Below, in pieces: positions 28,413-36,118 of a DNA stretch of 64,000 nucleotides. This stretch comes from Microbacterium sp. 1S1. GTDB taxonomy: Bacteria > Actinomycetota > Actinomycetes > Actinomycetales > Microbacteriaceae. The translations under genes were made by a program, and so were the position numbers. Location of the stretch: contig NZ_CP043430.1 in NCBI RefSeq assembly GCF_008271365.1, positions 2,108,001-2,172,000 of the forward strand, given 5' to 3'. How positions within the stretch are numbered: position 1 is the first letter of the stretch; every line of letters starts with the position of its first letter. The notes beneath the pieces were generated by a model. That model was not told where the DNA came from. It saw nothing but the letters and a program-made list of their open reading frames with translations, and did no database searches.

Positions 28413-29540
28413 ATGCTGCGCCGCCTCACCAATGTGCCCAGGGACTATGCCTGGGGGTCGCCGTCCCTCCTCGCCGAGCTGGAAGGGCGCACCCCGACGG
28501 GAGCGCCGGAAGCAGAGGTGTGGTTCGGCGACCATCCCGGCGACCCGGCGGATGTCGCCGGCGGGGGGACTCTGGACGAGGTGACCGGAGGCACCCTGCC
28601 GTACCTGCTCAAGCTGCTCGCGGCAGGACGCCCGTTGTCCATCCAGGTGCACCCGACCAAGGAGCAGGCGCAGGACGGATGGGCGCGCGAGAGCGCTCTG
28701 CCGCTCGACGACCCGCGACGCAACTATCGCGACGACAACCACAAACCCGAGCTCATCGTCGCCCTCAGCGACCGGTTCGAGTCGCTCAGCGGTCTGCGAC
28801 CGGTCGCCGACACCCTGCGCCTGCTCGACGCACTCGACGCCGTCCCCGGCGTGCAGGCCCTGCGGGAACGTCTGACCGGTGACGGTGACCCGCTCGGCAG
28901 CGCGATCGGCTGGCTGCTCGGCGGTGAGGCTCAGCGCGAGGTCGACGAGATCATCGCCGCCGTCGTCGACGCGGCCCGGGGTTCGGCGGGCGACGAGTAC
29001 CCCGCACTCCGGGCGGTCGCCGCGATCGCCGAGACGTCGCCGGGGGATCCCGGAGTCGTCGTCGCGCTGCTCATGAACCACCTCGTGCTGCGCCGCGGTG
29101 AGGGCGTCTTCCTCCGGGCGGGCCTGCTGCACGCCTACCTCTCGGGTCTCGGGGTGGAGATCATGGCGGCGAGCGACAACGTGCTGCGCGGGGGCCTCAC
29201 GCCCAAGCGCATCGATGTGCCCGAGCTGCTCGCCGTGCTGGACACCGCCCCCGCGGAGGTCCCGGTGCTGCGCCCAGCGGGCGGTGGGAGTGTCACGGCG
29301 TATCCCGTCCCCGTCCCCGACTTCGCCCTCCGACGGGTCAGCCTGGATGAAGGGCCGGTGCGGCTCGACGTGGCCGGTCCCACGATGGTGCTCGCCACGG
29401 CCGGCGAGGTCTGCGTCGAGACGGTGTCCGGCGAGCAGCTCGCCGTTCCGGTGGGGGCAGCCGCGTTCGCCACCGCCGACGAGCGCGCCCTCACGCTCTC
29501 CGGCACGGGCGAGGCGTTCGTCGCGACACCGGGCCACTGA
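28413..29540 (+). CDS. manA: Mannose-6-phosphate isomerase, class I
   Basis: 375 aa zinc cupin enzyme; interconverts fructose-6-phosphate and mannose-6-phosphate, the entry to GDP-mannose for lipomannans and glycoproteins. N-terminal NVPRDYAWGS, the zinc region LSIQVHPTKEQA, HKPELIVALS (zinc-binding His/Glu), and the VEIMAASDNVLRGGLTPK motif near residue 250 are canonical. ATG 28413 is set by the leaderless signal; the frame extends upstream without a ribosome site. Its position one gene before whiB2 matches the mycobacterial manA-whiB2 neighbourhood. Confidence 0.93.
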   Translation: MLRRLTNVPRDYAWGSPSLLAELEGRTPTGAPEAEVWFGDHPGDPADVAGGGTLDEVTGGTLPYLLKLLAAGRPLSIQVHPTKEQAQDGWARESALPLDDPRRNYRDDNHKPELIVALSDRFESLSGLRPVADTLRLLDALDAVPGVQALRERLTGDGDPLGSAIGWLLGGEAQREVDEIIAAVVDAARGSAGDEYPALRAVAAIAETSPGDPGVVVALLMNHLVLRRGEGVFLRAGLLHAYLSGLGVEIMAASDNVLRGGLTPKRIDVPELLAVLDTAPAEVPVLRPAGGGSVTAYPVPVPDFALRRVSLDEGPVRLDVAGPTMVLATAGEVCVETVSGEQLAVPVGAAAFATADERALTLSGTGEAFVATPGH

Positions 29541-29572
29541 TCGGGCGCGACACGCCGTGAGTCGTGCATGAA

Positions 29573-29596
29573 CCTTCAAGAGTCGCTTGAGGGTTT
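29573..29596 (+). terminator. Hairpin behind manA
   Basis: CCTTCAAG (29573-29580) pairs with CTTGAGGG (29586-29593), 8 bp with one G-T pair and a 5-base loop, followed by TTT. It may end the manA transcript before the whiB2 promoter. Confidence 0.4.
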
Positions 29597-29608
29597 ACGA
29601 TCCGCGAC

Positions 29609-29637
29609 TTGACCCGGATGAATGACACGGGTGTAAT
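29609..29637 (+). promoter_or_regulatory. Near-consensus SigA-type promoter of whiB2
   Basis: TTGACC (29609-29614), a 17-base spacer, then TGTAAT (29632-29637): five of six matches in each box with ideal spacing. It is the clearest -35/-10 pair in the window. Transcription would start near 29644. Confidence 0.6.
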
Positions 29638-29651
29638 TAGGTGAGCACGGC

Positions 29652-29671
29652 CCGCCAGGGGGGCGGTTTTT
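29652..29671 (+). promoter_or_regulatory. Terminator-like hairpin in the whiB2 leader
   Basis: CCGCC (29652-29656) and GGCGG (29662-29666) with a 5-base loop, followed by TTTTT (29667-29671), then GGAGG (29680-29684) and ATG. It lies between the promoter and the gene, so it could attenuate whiB2. A short stem is its weakness. Confidence 0.4.
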
Positions 29672-29689
29672 GAAGGGTTGGAGGTCGAG

Positions 29690-30007
29690 ATGACGGGATA
29701 CCGTTCCGATGTGCCGGAGAACTGGTTCGTCGATCCGGTCAACCTCGGTGTCCCCGGGGTCCGCCGGTCCGACCCGGACGATGACAACGCCCTCGCGTGG
29801 CAGAGCGACGCGCTGTGCTCGCAGACGGACCCGGAGGCCTTCTTCCCGGAGAAGGGTGGCTCCACGCGGGACGCGAAGCGCATCTGCACCGCGTGCGACG
29901 TCCGCGGTGAATGCCTCGAGTACGCACTGGCCAACGACGAACGCTTCGGCATCTGGGGCGGCCTCTCCGAGCGCGAGCGCCGCAAGCTCAAGCGCCGCGC
30001 GAGCTGA
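29690..30007 (+). CDS. whiB2: WhiB-family iron-sulfur regulator, WhiB2 (WhmD) type
   Basis: 105 aa from ATG 29690 (GGAGG 5 bases upstream; a TTG 4 codons earlier overlaps that site and is less likely). Four cluster-binding Cys are C43, C66, C69 and C75 in the family C-x(22)-C-x2-C-x5-C spacing. The turn motif GIWGGLSERERR and basic tail KLKRR complete the family. The DPEAFFPEKGGSTRDAKRIC block is characteristic of WhiB2, needed for septation in mycobacteria and sporulation septation (WhiB) in Streptomyces. Neighbours manA, DUF5719 and DUF3499 match the conserved whiB2 region. It is driven by a leadered SigA-type promoter, unlike most genes here. Confidence 0.93.
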   Translation: MTGYRSDVPENWFVDPVNLGVPGVRRSDPDDDNALAWQSDALCSQTDPEAFFPEKGGSTRDAKRICTACDVRGECLEYALANDERFGIWGGLSERERRKLKRRAS

Positions 30008-30076
30008 GAGCTCTCTTCGAGGCGCGGCTTCGCGGGCGCGCCGGGAGCGGTGACGTGACGGGCACGGCGGCGCGCA

Positions 30077-30091
30077 TAGGCTGACCACGTC
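30077..30091 (+). promoter_or_regulatory. Near-leaderless -10 (TAGGCT) for the large glycosyltransferase
   Basis: TAGGCT at 30077-30082, 9 bases before ATG 30092; the longest spacing in the series. Confidence 0.45.
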
Positions 30092-33000
30092 ATGCCAGCC
30101 CGAGTTCATGCCCTCATCGTCGCGCGCTCCGGAGCCTCCGCCCGCGCCCAGCTCCTCCGCACGCTCGACGCCGTCCGCTCGCAGACCGTCCCCCCCGCGG
30201 CGGTCACCCTGATCCTGTGCGGCGACGCCACCACCGCTCGCGAAAGCGAGGCCGTCGCCGCCACCGTCGAGGGCATCATCGAGGCGCGGTCCTCGACCTC
30301 GTTCGCCGACGCCATCGACCTCGCCCGCCCCCGTGTCGCCGACGGATCCGCGATCTGGATCCTCGCGCAGGACACGGCGCCGCATCCCCGCGCCCTGGAG
30401 CGGCTCACCGGCATGCTGGAGCGTTCGCCGTCCGCCGCGATCGTGGCTCCGAAGCTCGTGGCCACGGACAACGATCGCGAGATCGTGTCGCTCGGAGTGA
30501 GCATGACCACCTTCGGCCGCGCGGTGGAGCTCGCGGCCGGCGAGTTGGACCAAGGGCAGCACGACCGGATGGACGACGCCCTCGGTGCCGATATCCGGGG
30601 CATGCTCATCCGCGGCGAGGTCCGTGACGCCCTGCGGCCCGATCCCGCGCTGGCCGGCGCGGACGAAGGCCTCGACCTCGGAGTCCGCGCCCGACTCGGG
30701 GGCGGACGGGTGGTGCTCGCTCCGGCGGCCAGGGTCTCGGCCGCACCGGACGGCCCGGCCGCCCTCCCGTCTGGTCGATCCCGCCGGGCCTTCGTCACCC
30801 GGCTGGCCCAACTGCACCGGCGCCTCGCCTATGCGCCCGCCGCCGCGGTGCCGTTGCACTGGCTCACGTTCCTGCCGCTGGCTCTCTGGCGCTCGATCAC
30901 GCACCTGATCGGCAAGCGCCCCGAAGCCGTCCTCCCGGAGTGGGGCGCGGCCCTGACAGCGATGGTCCGGTTCGGCGCCGTCGCGAGGTCGCGCTCCCGG
31001 ATCCGCTCCTTCCGGTCCTCCACCTGGGCCAGCATCGCCCCGCTGCGCGTCACTCCCTCCCAGCTGCGACGTCGCCTCGACGACGGGCACGGCAGCGAGC
31101 ACGGCGCTGTCAGCGAGCTCCGCTTCTTCTCGGGCGGCGGCGCCTGGGCCGTGCTGGCCGCGCTCGTCGTCAGCATCGCGTCCTTCACCACGCTTCTCGC
31201 CTGGCCGGCGCTCGGAGGGGGAGGACTCCTGCCGCTGCGCGAGACCGTGGGCGCACTGTGGGAGGACGCGGCGTGGGGGCTGCGCGGGCTCGGTGTCGAC
31301 CTCGTGGGTCCGGCGGATCCTTTCGCTGCGATCGTCGCCGTGCTCGGTTCGCTGTGGCCGGGGGCGCCCTCGTTCGCGATGGTCCTGTTGTGGATCCTCG
31401 CCCTGCCGCTGGCGGTGCTGGGGGGCTGGTTCGCGGCGACACGAGTCACCGACCGGGCCGGTCTCCGGATCTTCGCGGGCATCGCCTGGGCGCTCGCGCC
31501 CACCTTCCTCACTGCGCTCGTCGACGGACGGCCGGCAGCCGTGCTCGTGCACCTCCTCCTGCCCTGGCTGTTCCACAGCGCCGTCGTCGCGCACCGTTCG
31601 TGGGGTGCGGCCGGCAGTGCGTCACTGATCCTCGCCGCCGTCGTCGCCTGCGCGCCCGTCCTCGCCCCCGCCCTCGCCCTGCTGTGGGTGGTCGCGTTGG
31701 GAATCGTGCTCGGTACGGCACAGTTCCGCGGGGCCGGCCGACTCCTCTGGTTGCCGCTTCCGACCGTGCTGTTGTTCGCGCCGCTGGCGTTCTGGCAGTT
31801 CGCCCACGGCACACCGCTCGGTCTTTTCGGCGACCCCGGCCTGGTCTGGCCGGGCCCGCAGGCCGCGGCCGATGCGGCTGGGCGTCTCGCCATCGCCACC
31901 GGTTTCCCGACGGCGGACCTGGCCGGGTGGGCGACGGTCGTCCCCGGAGCCTGGGCCGCCCTGCTCGGTGCTCCGCTCGCCCTGCTCGCGCTGGGTTCCG
32001 CCGTGTCGCCGCGCTGGCGGGCCGGCATCACGCTCCTGATCGTCGCGCTGGCCGGACTCGCGACCGCTTTCCTCGCCGTGGGTATCAGCGTGTCCTTCGC
32101 GCAGGGTGTCGCCGTGCCGATCTGGCCCGGCACCGGCTTGAGTCTCGCCTGGATCGGCGTCGTCGGCGCGGCCACCGTCACGCTCGACACGGCCCTGACG
32201 CTGCCCCGCCTGCGTCTCCTCGCCACCGGAGTGACGGCCGCGGCGCTCGTGGCCTGCGCCGTCCCCGCGCTCACCGCCTTCCACGCCGACCGCTCCACGC
32301 TGACGAACGGCCCCGAGTCGACGCTTCCCGCCTACGTGCGCGCGCAGGCGGCCGGTGATCGTCCGGTCTCCACTCTCATCCTCACCCCGCAGAACGACGG
32401 AGGTCTCGCCGTCGAGGTGGTCCGCGGCGCCAGCGAGACCCTGGGAGCACAGACCACGATGCTGTCGACGGCCGTCGAGCCGCAGGGACGCGACGTCTCC
32501 ACTCTCGCGGTCGACCTCATCTCCGCCAGAGACTTCGACGCGCCCGCCCAGCTGCTCGGCGAGGGCATCAGCTACGTGCTCCTCGCCGAGGTTCCGGGTG
32601 AGGGTGATCGGGCCCGCAGCCTGCGCACGGCGTCCATCGCGGCGATCGACCAGCGGGCGGGGCTCGTGCAGGCCGGGTCGACGGACCGCGGCGTCCTCTG
32701 GCGCCTCGAAGGGGAGCCCACGGCCCCCGCATCGCTGACCGGGACGCAGGAGGGCACGGCACGGTTCGTCGTGACGCTGCAGCTCCTCGTCGTGCTGGCG
32801 GCGCTTCTGCTGTCGATCCCGACGCGTGCGTCGCGCCGGGCAGCCCGAGCGCAGTCGCGCATCGTCGGACGGGCTCCGGAAGAGCCCCTGGTGCTGCCTC
32901 GTCACGCCGAGGACCGCGAGCCGGAGGCGACGGTCGACCCGCCCGTCGGCACCGTGGAGGACCCGCAGGACGAGCCCGCTCTCCGCGACGAAGCGCTCGC

Positions 33001-33136
33001 CCCGATCGCGGACGCGGACCCCGACGCCGCCGCTGAGCCTCAGAGCCCGACGGCGGACCAGGACACCCCCGACCCGGACGGGGGCGCGACTGCCGGCCCC
33101 GAGGGGAACGCCCACACCGAGGAGGACGACCGATGA
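30092..33136 (+). CDS. Large polytopic family 2-like glycosyltransferase
   Basis: 1014 aa. Residues 1 to about 235 form a GT-A-like cytoplasmic domain (HALIVARSGASARAQLLRTL, then IWILAQDTAPHPRALERL). The usual DDD/DXD is replaced by AQDT, so metal binding may be altered. About a dozen hydrophobic spans follow between roughly 350 and 760 (for example near 352-372, 428-447, 500-560 and 645-680), then a soluble segment and a last span near 905-925. The final 85 residues are a disordered Asp/Glu/Pro-rich tail. The 3' end overlaps the DUF5719 gene by 4 bases. This gene conventionally lies beside whiB2 in actinobacteria; its product is unknown. Confidence 0.75.
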   Translation: MPARVHALIVARSGASARAQLLRTLDAVRSQTVPPAAVTLILCGDATTARESEAVAATVEGIIEARSSTSFADAIDLARPRVADGSAIWILAQDTAPHPRALERLTGMLERSPSAAIVAPKLVATDNDREIVSLGVSMTTFGRAVELAAGELDQGQHDRMDDALGADIRGMLIRGEVRDALRPDPALAGADEGLDLGVRARLGGGRVVLAPAARVSAAPDGPAALPSGRSRRAFVTRLAQLHRRLAYAPAAAVPLHWLTFLPLALWRSITHLIGKRPEAVLPEWGAALTAMVRFGAVARSRSRIRSFRSSTWASIAPLRVTPSQLRRRLDDGHGSEHGAVSELRFFSGGGAWAVLAALVVSIASFTTLLAWPALGGGGLLPLRETVGALWEDAAWGLRGLGVDLVGPADPFAAIVAVLGSLWPGAPSFAMVLLWILALPLAVLGGWFAATRVTDRAGLRIFAGIAWALAPTFLTALVDGRPAAVLVHLLLPWLFHSAVVAHRSWGAAGSASLILAAVVACAPVLAPALALLWVVALGIVLGTAQFRGAGRLLWLPLPTVLLFAPLAFWQFAHGTPLGLFGDPGLVWPGPQAAADAAGRLAIATGFPTADLAGWATVVPGAWAALLGAPLALLALGSAVSPRWRAGITLLIVALAGLATAFLAVGISVSFAQGVAVPIWPGTGLSLAWIGVVGAATVTLDTALTLPRLRLLATGVTAAALVACAVPALTAFHADRSTLTNGPESTLPAYVRAQAAGDRPVSTLILTPQNDGGLAVEVVRGASETLGAQTTMLSTAVEPQGRDVSTLAVDLISARDFDAPAQLLGEGISYVLLAEVPGEGDRARSLRTASIAAIDQRAGLVQAGSTDRGVLWRLEGEPTAPASLTGTQEGTARFVVTLQLLVVLAALLLSIPTRASRRAARAQSRIVGRAPEEPLVLPRHAEDREPEATVDPPVGTVEDPQDEPALRDEALAPIADADPDAAAEPQSPTADQDTPDPDGGATAGPEGNAHTEEDDR

Positions 33137-34515
33137 CGGGTCATCGCGCATTCCGCGTCGCCGCGACCGGCGCTCGCGTCGCCACCGGGGTCGTCGTCGC
33201 GGCGGCCTGCGTGCTCGGCGTGGCGACCGCCGTGCACGCCCCGTGGCCGACGGTGACGCAGGAGCCGGCACAAGAGCAGGTGACCCCGCTGCCCGGAGAC
33301 AGCGTTCTGGTGTGTGCGGGCGACTTCCGTGCGCTCGGACGCAACTCGGCCTCGCCGTCGGAGATGCGCGCGGCGGCGACCCCCGAGCTGACGACGGGCG
33401 GCACGAGCGGAGAGCCGTCGCAGGCAGGGCTTGCCGTCCCCGATCTCGTGGACGGCAACGAGGTACCGGTGCTGACGGGAGCCGTCGACGGTCGTACCGC
33501 CCCCCTGATCGCCGGAGCCGAGTCGTCCACCCTCGCTGCGGAGGACCTCGCCGGGTTCGCGGCCGCGCCCTGCGGCGTGCCCCGGCTGGAGTCCTGGGTG
33601 GTCGGCGGAACGGTCGGGACCGGTGCCGAGGACGTCGTTCTCCTCGCGAACGCGTCCGATGTCCCGGCGACCGTCACCCTCGCCGTCTATGGGACGGCCC
33701 GAGGCGGGCGCACCGTGATCGTCCCCGCGCGCACCCAGACGGCGCTGCCGCTCACGTCCATCGCGGCGGGGAACGACGTCCCGGTGGTCAAGGTGAGCGC
33801 CGTCGGCGCGCCCGTCCGTGCCGTGCTGCAGTCCGCGCTCGTACAGGTCCTCGACCCGGTGGGGGCGGACCAGCAGGAGGCCGTGCCGGGACCTCAGCAG
33901 CACGTGGTCCTTCCGGGCGTCCAGACCTTCGCGGCGGAGGGCGACCAGGGTGACATGACCGTGCTGCGCCTGCTCGCCCCCGGAGCCGACGCTGTGGCCG
34001 ATGTCCGCGTGATCGCGGAGGGCGGGGGTTCCGACGTCGACGAGTTCACGGTGCCGCTGACCGCCGACGAGCCGGCGCAGGTCTCGCTCAGTGATCTCGA
34101 GCCGGGAACCTACACCGTGGAGATCGTGGCCGACGCGCCGGTCGTCGCCGGTGTGCGCCAGCAGGACGGCTTCGGCGCGGGCTCCGACTTCGCCTGGGTG
34201 ACGCCCGCTCCCCAGATCGATGCCGAGGTCGCCTTCGCGGTGCCCTCCGGGCCGTCGGCGCGGCTGTTGCTCGCCAACACCTCCGACGAGGAGACCACCG
34301 TCGCGCTCACGACGATCGACGGCGGTGCCCCCGACGAGATCGTGGTTCCTGCGGGCGAGACCCGGGGCGTCGACGTGGCGGGCGATGCGACCTACCTCCT
34401 CCGTCCGTCGGGGGAGGTGCACGCCGCGGTCGCGATGACCGCGGCCGGCGCCTTGGCCGTCCTGCCCGTGCCTCCGTCACCCGGGGTGGAGGCCTCGATC
34501 ACCGTCTACCCCTGA
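33133..34515 (+). CDS. DUF5719-family secreted or membrane-anchored protein
   Basis: 460 aa. N-terminal anchor or signal of about residues 12-36 (ATGARVATGVVVAAACVLGVATAV); the rest is beta-rich, acidic and Val/Thr-rich, reading like tandem beta-sandwich modules (for example VLLANASDVPATVTLAVYG and LLLANTSDEETTVALTTID, an internal repeat about 210 residues apart). No catalytic motif. It overlaps the large glycosyltransferase by 4 bases and is its regular partner in actinobacteria, so the pair probably acts together at the outer face of the membrane. Function unknown. Confidence 0.75.
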   Translation: MTGHRAFRVAATGARVATGVVVAAACVLGVATAVHAPWPTVTQEPAQEQVTPLPGDSVLVCAGDFRALGRNSASPSEMRAAATPELTTGGTSGEPSQAGLAVPDLVDGNEVPVLTGAVDGRTAPLIAGAESSTLAAEDLAGFAAAPCGVPRLESWVVGGTVGTGAEDVVLLANASDVPATVTLAVYGTARGGRTVIVPARTQTALPLTSIAAGNDVPVVKVSAVGAPVRAVLQSALVQVLDPVGADQQEAVPGPQQHVVLPGVQTFAAEGDQGDMTVLRLLAPGADAVADVRVIAEGGGSDVDEFTVPLTADEPAQVSLSDLEPGTYTVEIVADAPVVAGVRQQDGFGAGSDFAWVTPAPQIDAEVAFAVPSGPSARLLLANTSDEETTVALTTIDGGAPDEIVVPAGETRGVDVAGDATYLLRPSGEVHAAVAMTAAGALAVLPVPPSPGVEASITVYP

Positions 34516-34533
34516 GCCCGGCCGGAGCCGACG

Positions 34534-34959
34534 TCAGTGCCCGTGGCCCAGATCCCAGGGCTCGCGACCGACGTATTCCGCCGCGGCGCGGAACACCGCG
34601 CTCTCGATCGCCATTCGGCGGTGGGCGGCGTCGTCGTGCCCCGGTGGAAGCAGCCTCTCGATCGGGATGCGGAAGAGGACGATCCTGTGCCGGTCGCGGT
34701 CGAGATGCCAGCGCGGCACCTCGCCATCGGCGTCGAAGGCGGGGAGTGCACCGATCTCGAACCGTACGTCCTGGAGTTCCGGCCACGTGCCGCGGAGGAA
34801 CTCGACCGCCGTGCCGACCGTCAGGTCGAAGCGGTCGATGCGGCCGTCCAGTGGTGCGAGCGGTGGCTTGACGACCTCGCTGCGCCCGAGGCGTCCGTGT
34901 CGTCCGTGCCGGGCGCCGCGGCGGGCGGCGGAGGCAGGGGCGGAACGGCGACGGGGCAT
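34534..34959 (-). CDS. Metallopeptidase-family protein without zinc ligands (Rv3259-like)
   Basis: 141 aa. Small zincin-fold family (DUF1025 type) member. The basic Arg-rich N-terminus (about 1-25) precedes the domain that starts near VGTAVEFLRGTWPEL. The helix that carries HExxH in active relatives here reads IESAVFRAAAEYVG, so neither His nor Glu of the motif is conserved and peptidase activity is unlikely. The same loss is, from memory, seen in mycobacterial Rv3259 next to whiB2. ATG follows TAGACT by 6 bases (leaderless). It converges on DUF5719. Confidence 0.75.
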   Translation of the reverse strand: MPRRRSAPASAARRGARHGRHGRLGRSEVVKPPLAPLDGRIDRFDLTVGTAVEFLRGTWPELQDVRFEIGALPAFDADGEVPRWHLDRDRHRIVLFRIPIERLLPPGHDDAAHRRMAIESAVFRAAAEYVGREPWDLGHGH

Positions 34960-34971
34960 GCCGAAAGTCTA
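34960..34971 (-). promoter_or_regulatory. Leaderless -10 (TAGACT) for the metallopeptidase-family gene
   Basis: TAGACT on the minus strand at 34966-34971, 6 bases before the ATG at 34959. Confidence 0.55.
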
Positions 34972-35023
34972 GGCGCTGCGGGTGCTCCCGGCGCGGCACC
35001 GCCGCCGTCGCCGCGCGCAGCCG

Positions 35024-35036
35024 TACGCTGACGGAG
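35024..35036 (+). promoter_or_regulatory. Leaderless -10 (TACGCT) for the DUF3499 gene
   Basis: TACGCT at 35024-35029, 7 bases before ATG 35037. Confidence 0.55.
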
Positions 35037-35243
35037 ATGGACGGACGACTGTGCTCGAAGGTCGGCTGCGCGCGAGAAGCCGTGGCCACGCTGACGTATG
35101 ACTACGGCGACCAGATGGCCGCGCTCGGACCGCTGGGAGCGGCGAACGATCCGCAGGCGCATGACCTGTGTTCGCCGCACGCCGATCGACTCTCGGTCCC
35201 CGCGGGATGGCTGGTCGTGCGCCACGAGGCCCTGCGCGCCTGA
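35037..35243 (+). CDS. DUF3499-family small protein
   Basis: 68 aa. Starts MDGRLCSKVGCAREAVATLTYDY and contains HDLCSPHADRLSVPAGW. Three Cys and two His in a C-x4-C ... H-x2-C-x2-H arrangement suggest one small zinc site. This is the compact form of the family; the mycobacterial version (Rv3258c) is, as I recall, about twice as long. It is a constant member of the whiB2-manA neighbourhood. Function unknown. A hairpin follows the stop. Confidence 0.82.
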   Translation: MDGRLCSKVGCAREAVATLTYDYGDQMAALGPLGAANDPQAHDLCSPHADRLSVPAGWLVVRHEALRA

Positions 35244-35247
35244 TCGG

Positions 35248-35269
35248 CCATCGTCCTCGACGACGATGG
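35248..35269 (+). terminator. Hairpin between DUF3499 and RDD genes
   Basis: CCATCGTC (35248-35255) and GACGATGG (35262-35269) with a 6-base loop, between two convergent genes; no T-run, so possibly bidirectional and weak. Confidence 0.4.
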
Positions 35270-35292
35270 GGCGGCTCGCGTGACGGCGGTCG

Positions 35293-36102
35293 TCAGACGC
35301 CCAGCCGGCGACCCGTCAGCCGTTCGGCGCGACGGTCCGCGTTCTCCAGCGCCCGCCGTTCGCGTTGCCTCCGCAGAGCGGTGATCCCGACCAGCACGAG
35401 CTCCGGCGGTGCGGCAGGGACGGGTGAGACGAAAGGCGCCGCCTCCGTCAGCAGGTCGTGTGCGACGCGCTCCCGCGCGGCCGGGAGCATACGCGGAGCG
35501 CTCACGAGGAACTGCGAGATGCGGCGGGCCAGGCGGTCGGGGAGGCGGGCGACATCGGCGACCTGCGCCCAGCCGGTCAACGCGGGCGGCAGCGTCGGCG
35601 GCAGCGTCACGAGTGCGGGGGTGCGCACGCGCTGGCTGTACGTGCCGGCGACGAGGTCGCCGAGGCGCTGGGATCGAGACGTGAACGCCCCGACGAGGAC
35701 CGCGAGCCCGCCGAAGGTGAGGTAGATCTCGAGCACGCCGAGCAAGGCGCGGATGAAGGCGTGCCGGAATCCCGCCGCCCCGCCGTCCACGCGCACGATC
35801 CGACCACCGACGGCGAGTTTCCCCAGGCTGCGCCCCTTCAGCGCCACCTCCATCGTGATCGGCAGGATCACGAAGCTGATGACGAGGGAGGCGACGAGGG
35901 CGATGCGGTCGGTGGCCTCGTCGAGCACGCCGATGTCGAGCAACCAGATGCGGAGGAAGAGCGACCCGACGAAAACGGCGTAGCCGAGGAGCATGTCGAT
36001 GACCGCACCGGCCGCACGGAGGAGGAAGCCCACGGGCCGAACATCGATCGCGACCGCCTCGCCGGAGAGGACCTCGTCGGAGGCGTCGATCTGCGCGGAC
36101 AT
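35293..36102 (-). CDS. RDD-family membrane protein
   Basis: 269 aa with three to four spans (about 27-52, 66-90 and 130-152). It starts MSAQIDASDEVLSGEAVAIDVRPVG, then the RDD-domain Arg and Asp pattern (LLRAAGAVIDMLLGYAVFVG, and KGRSLGKLAVGGRIVR). The Arg-rich C-terminal third is cytoplasmic (RRQRERRALENADRRAERL). RDD proteins are small membrane proteins, some implicated in ion or osmolyte transport; no specific role can be assigned. It is divergent from SpoIIM, a common pairing. Leaderless promoter. Confidence 0.83.
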   Translation of the reverse strand: MSAQIDASDEVLSGEAVAIDVRPVGFLLRAAGAVIDMLLGYAVFVGSLFLRIWLLDIGVLDEATDRIALVASLVISFVILPITMEVALKGRSLGKLAVGGRIVRVDGGAAGFRHAFIRALLGVLEIYLTFGGLAVLVGAFTSRSQRLGDLVAGTYSQRVRTPALVTLPPTLPPALTGWAQVADVARLPDRLARRISQFLVSAPRMLPAARERVAHDLLTEAAPFVSPVPAAPPELVLVGITALRRQRERRALENADRRAERLTGRRLGV

Positions 36103-36114
36103 GAGTACAGTAAA
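36103..36114 (-). promoter_or_regulatory. Leaderless -10 (TTTACT) for the RDD gene, overlapping the opposite promoter
   Basis: TTTACT on the minus strand at 36109-36114, 6 bases before the ATG at 36102; shares 36109-36111 with the plus-strand TACAGT. Confidence 0.45.
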
Positions 36115-36118
36115 TCAG
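36106..36118 (+). promoter_or_regulatory. Leaderless -10 (TACAGT) for the SpoIIM-family gene
   Basis: TACAGT at 36106-36111, 7 bases before the in-frame GTG at 36119. It supports GTG 36119 over the ATG at 36101. Confidence 0.45.

Noticed and set aside
25634..28432. A single 932-codon frame across both Wzy-like genes
   Set aside because: Its first half is an Arg-rich shadow of the upstream gene in another frame. GTG 26932 with a 4-base overlap starts the real second protein.
29641..29673. A 10-codon GTG leader ORF in the whiB2 leader
   Set aside because: The GTG lies only 3 bases after the -10 box, before the expected transcript start, so it would not be in the mRNA.
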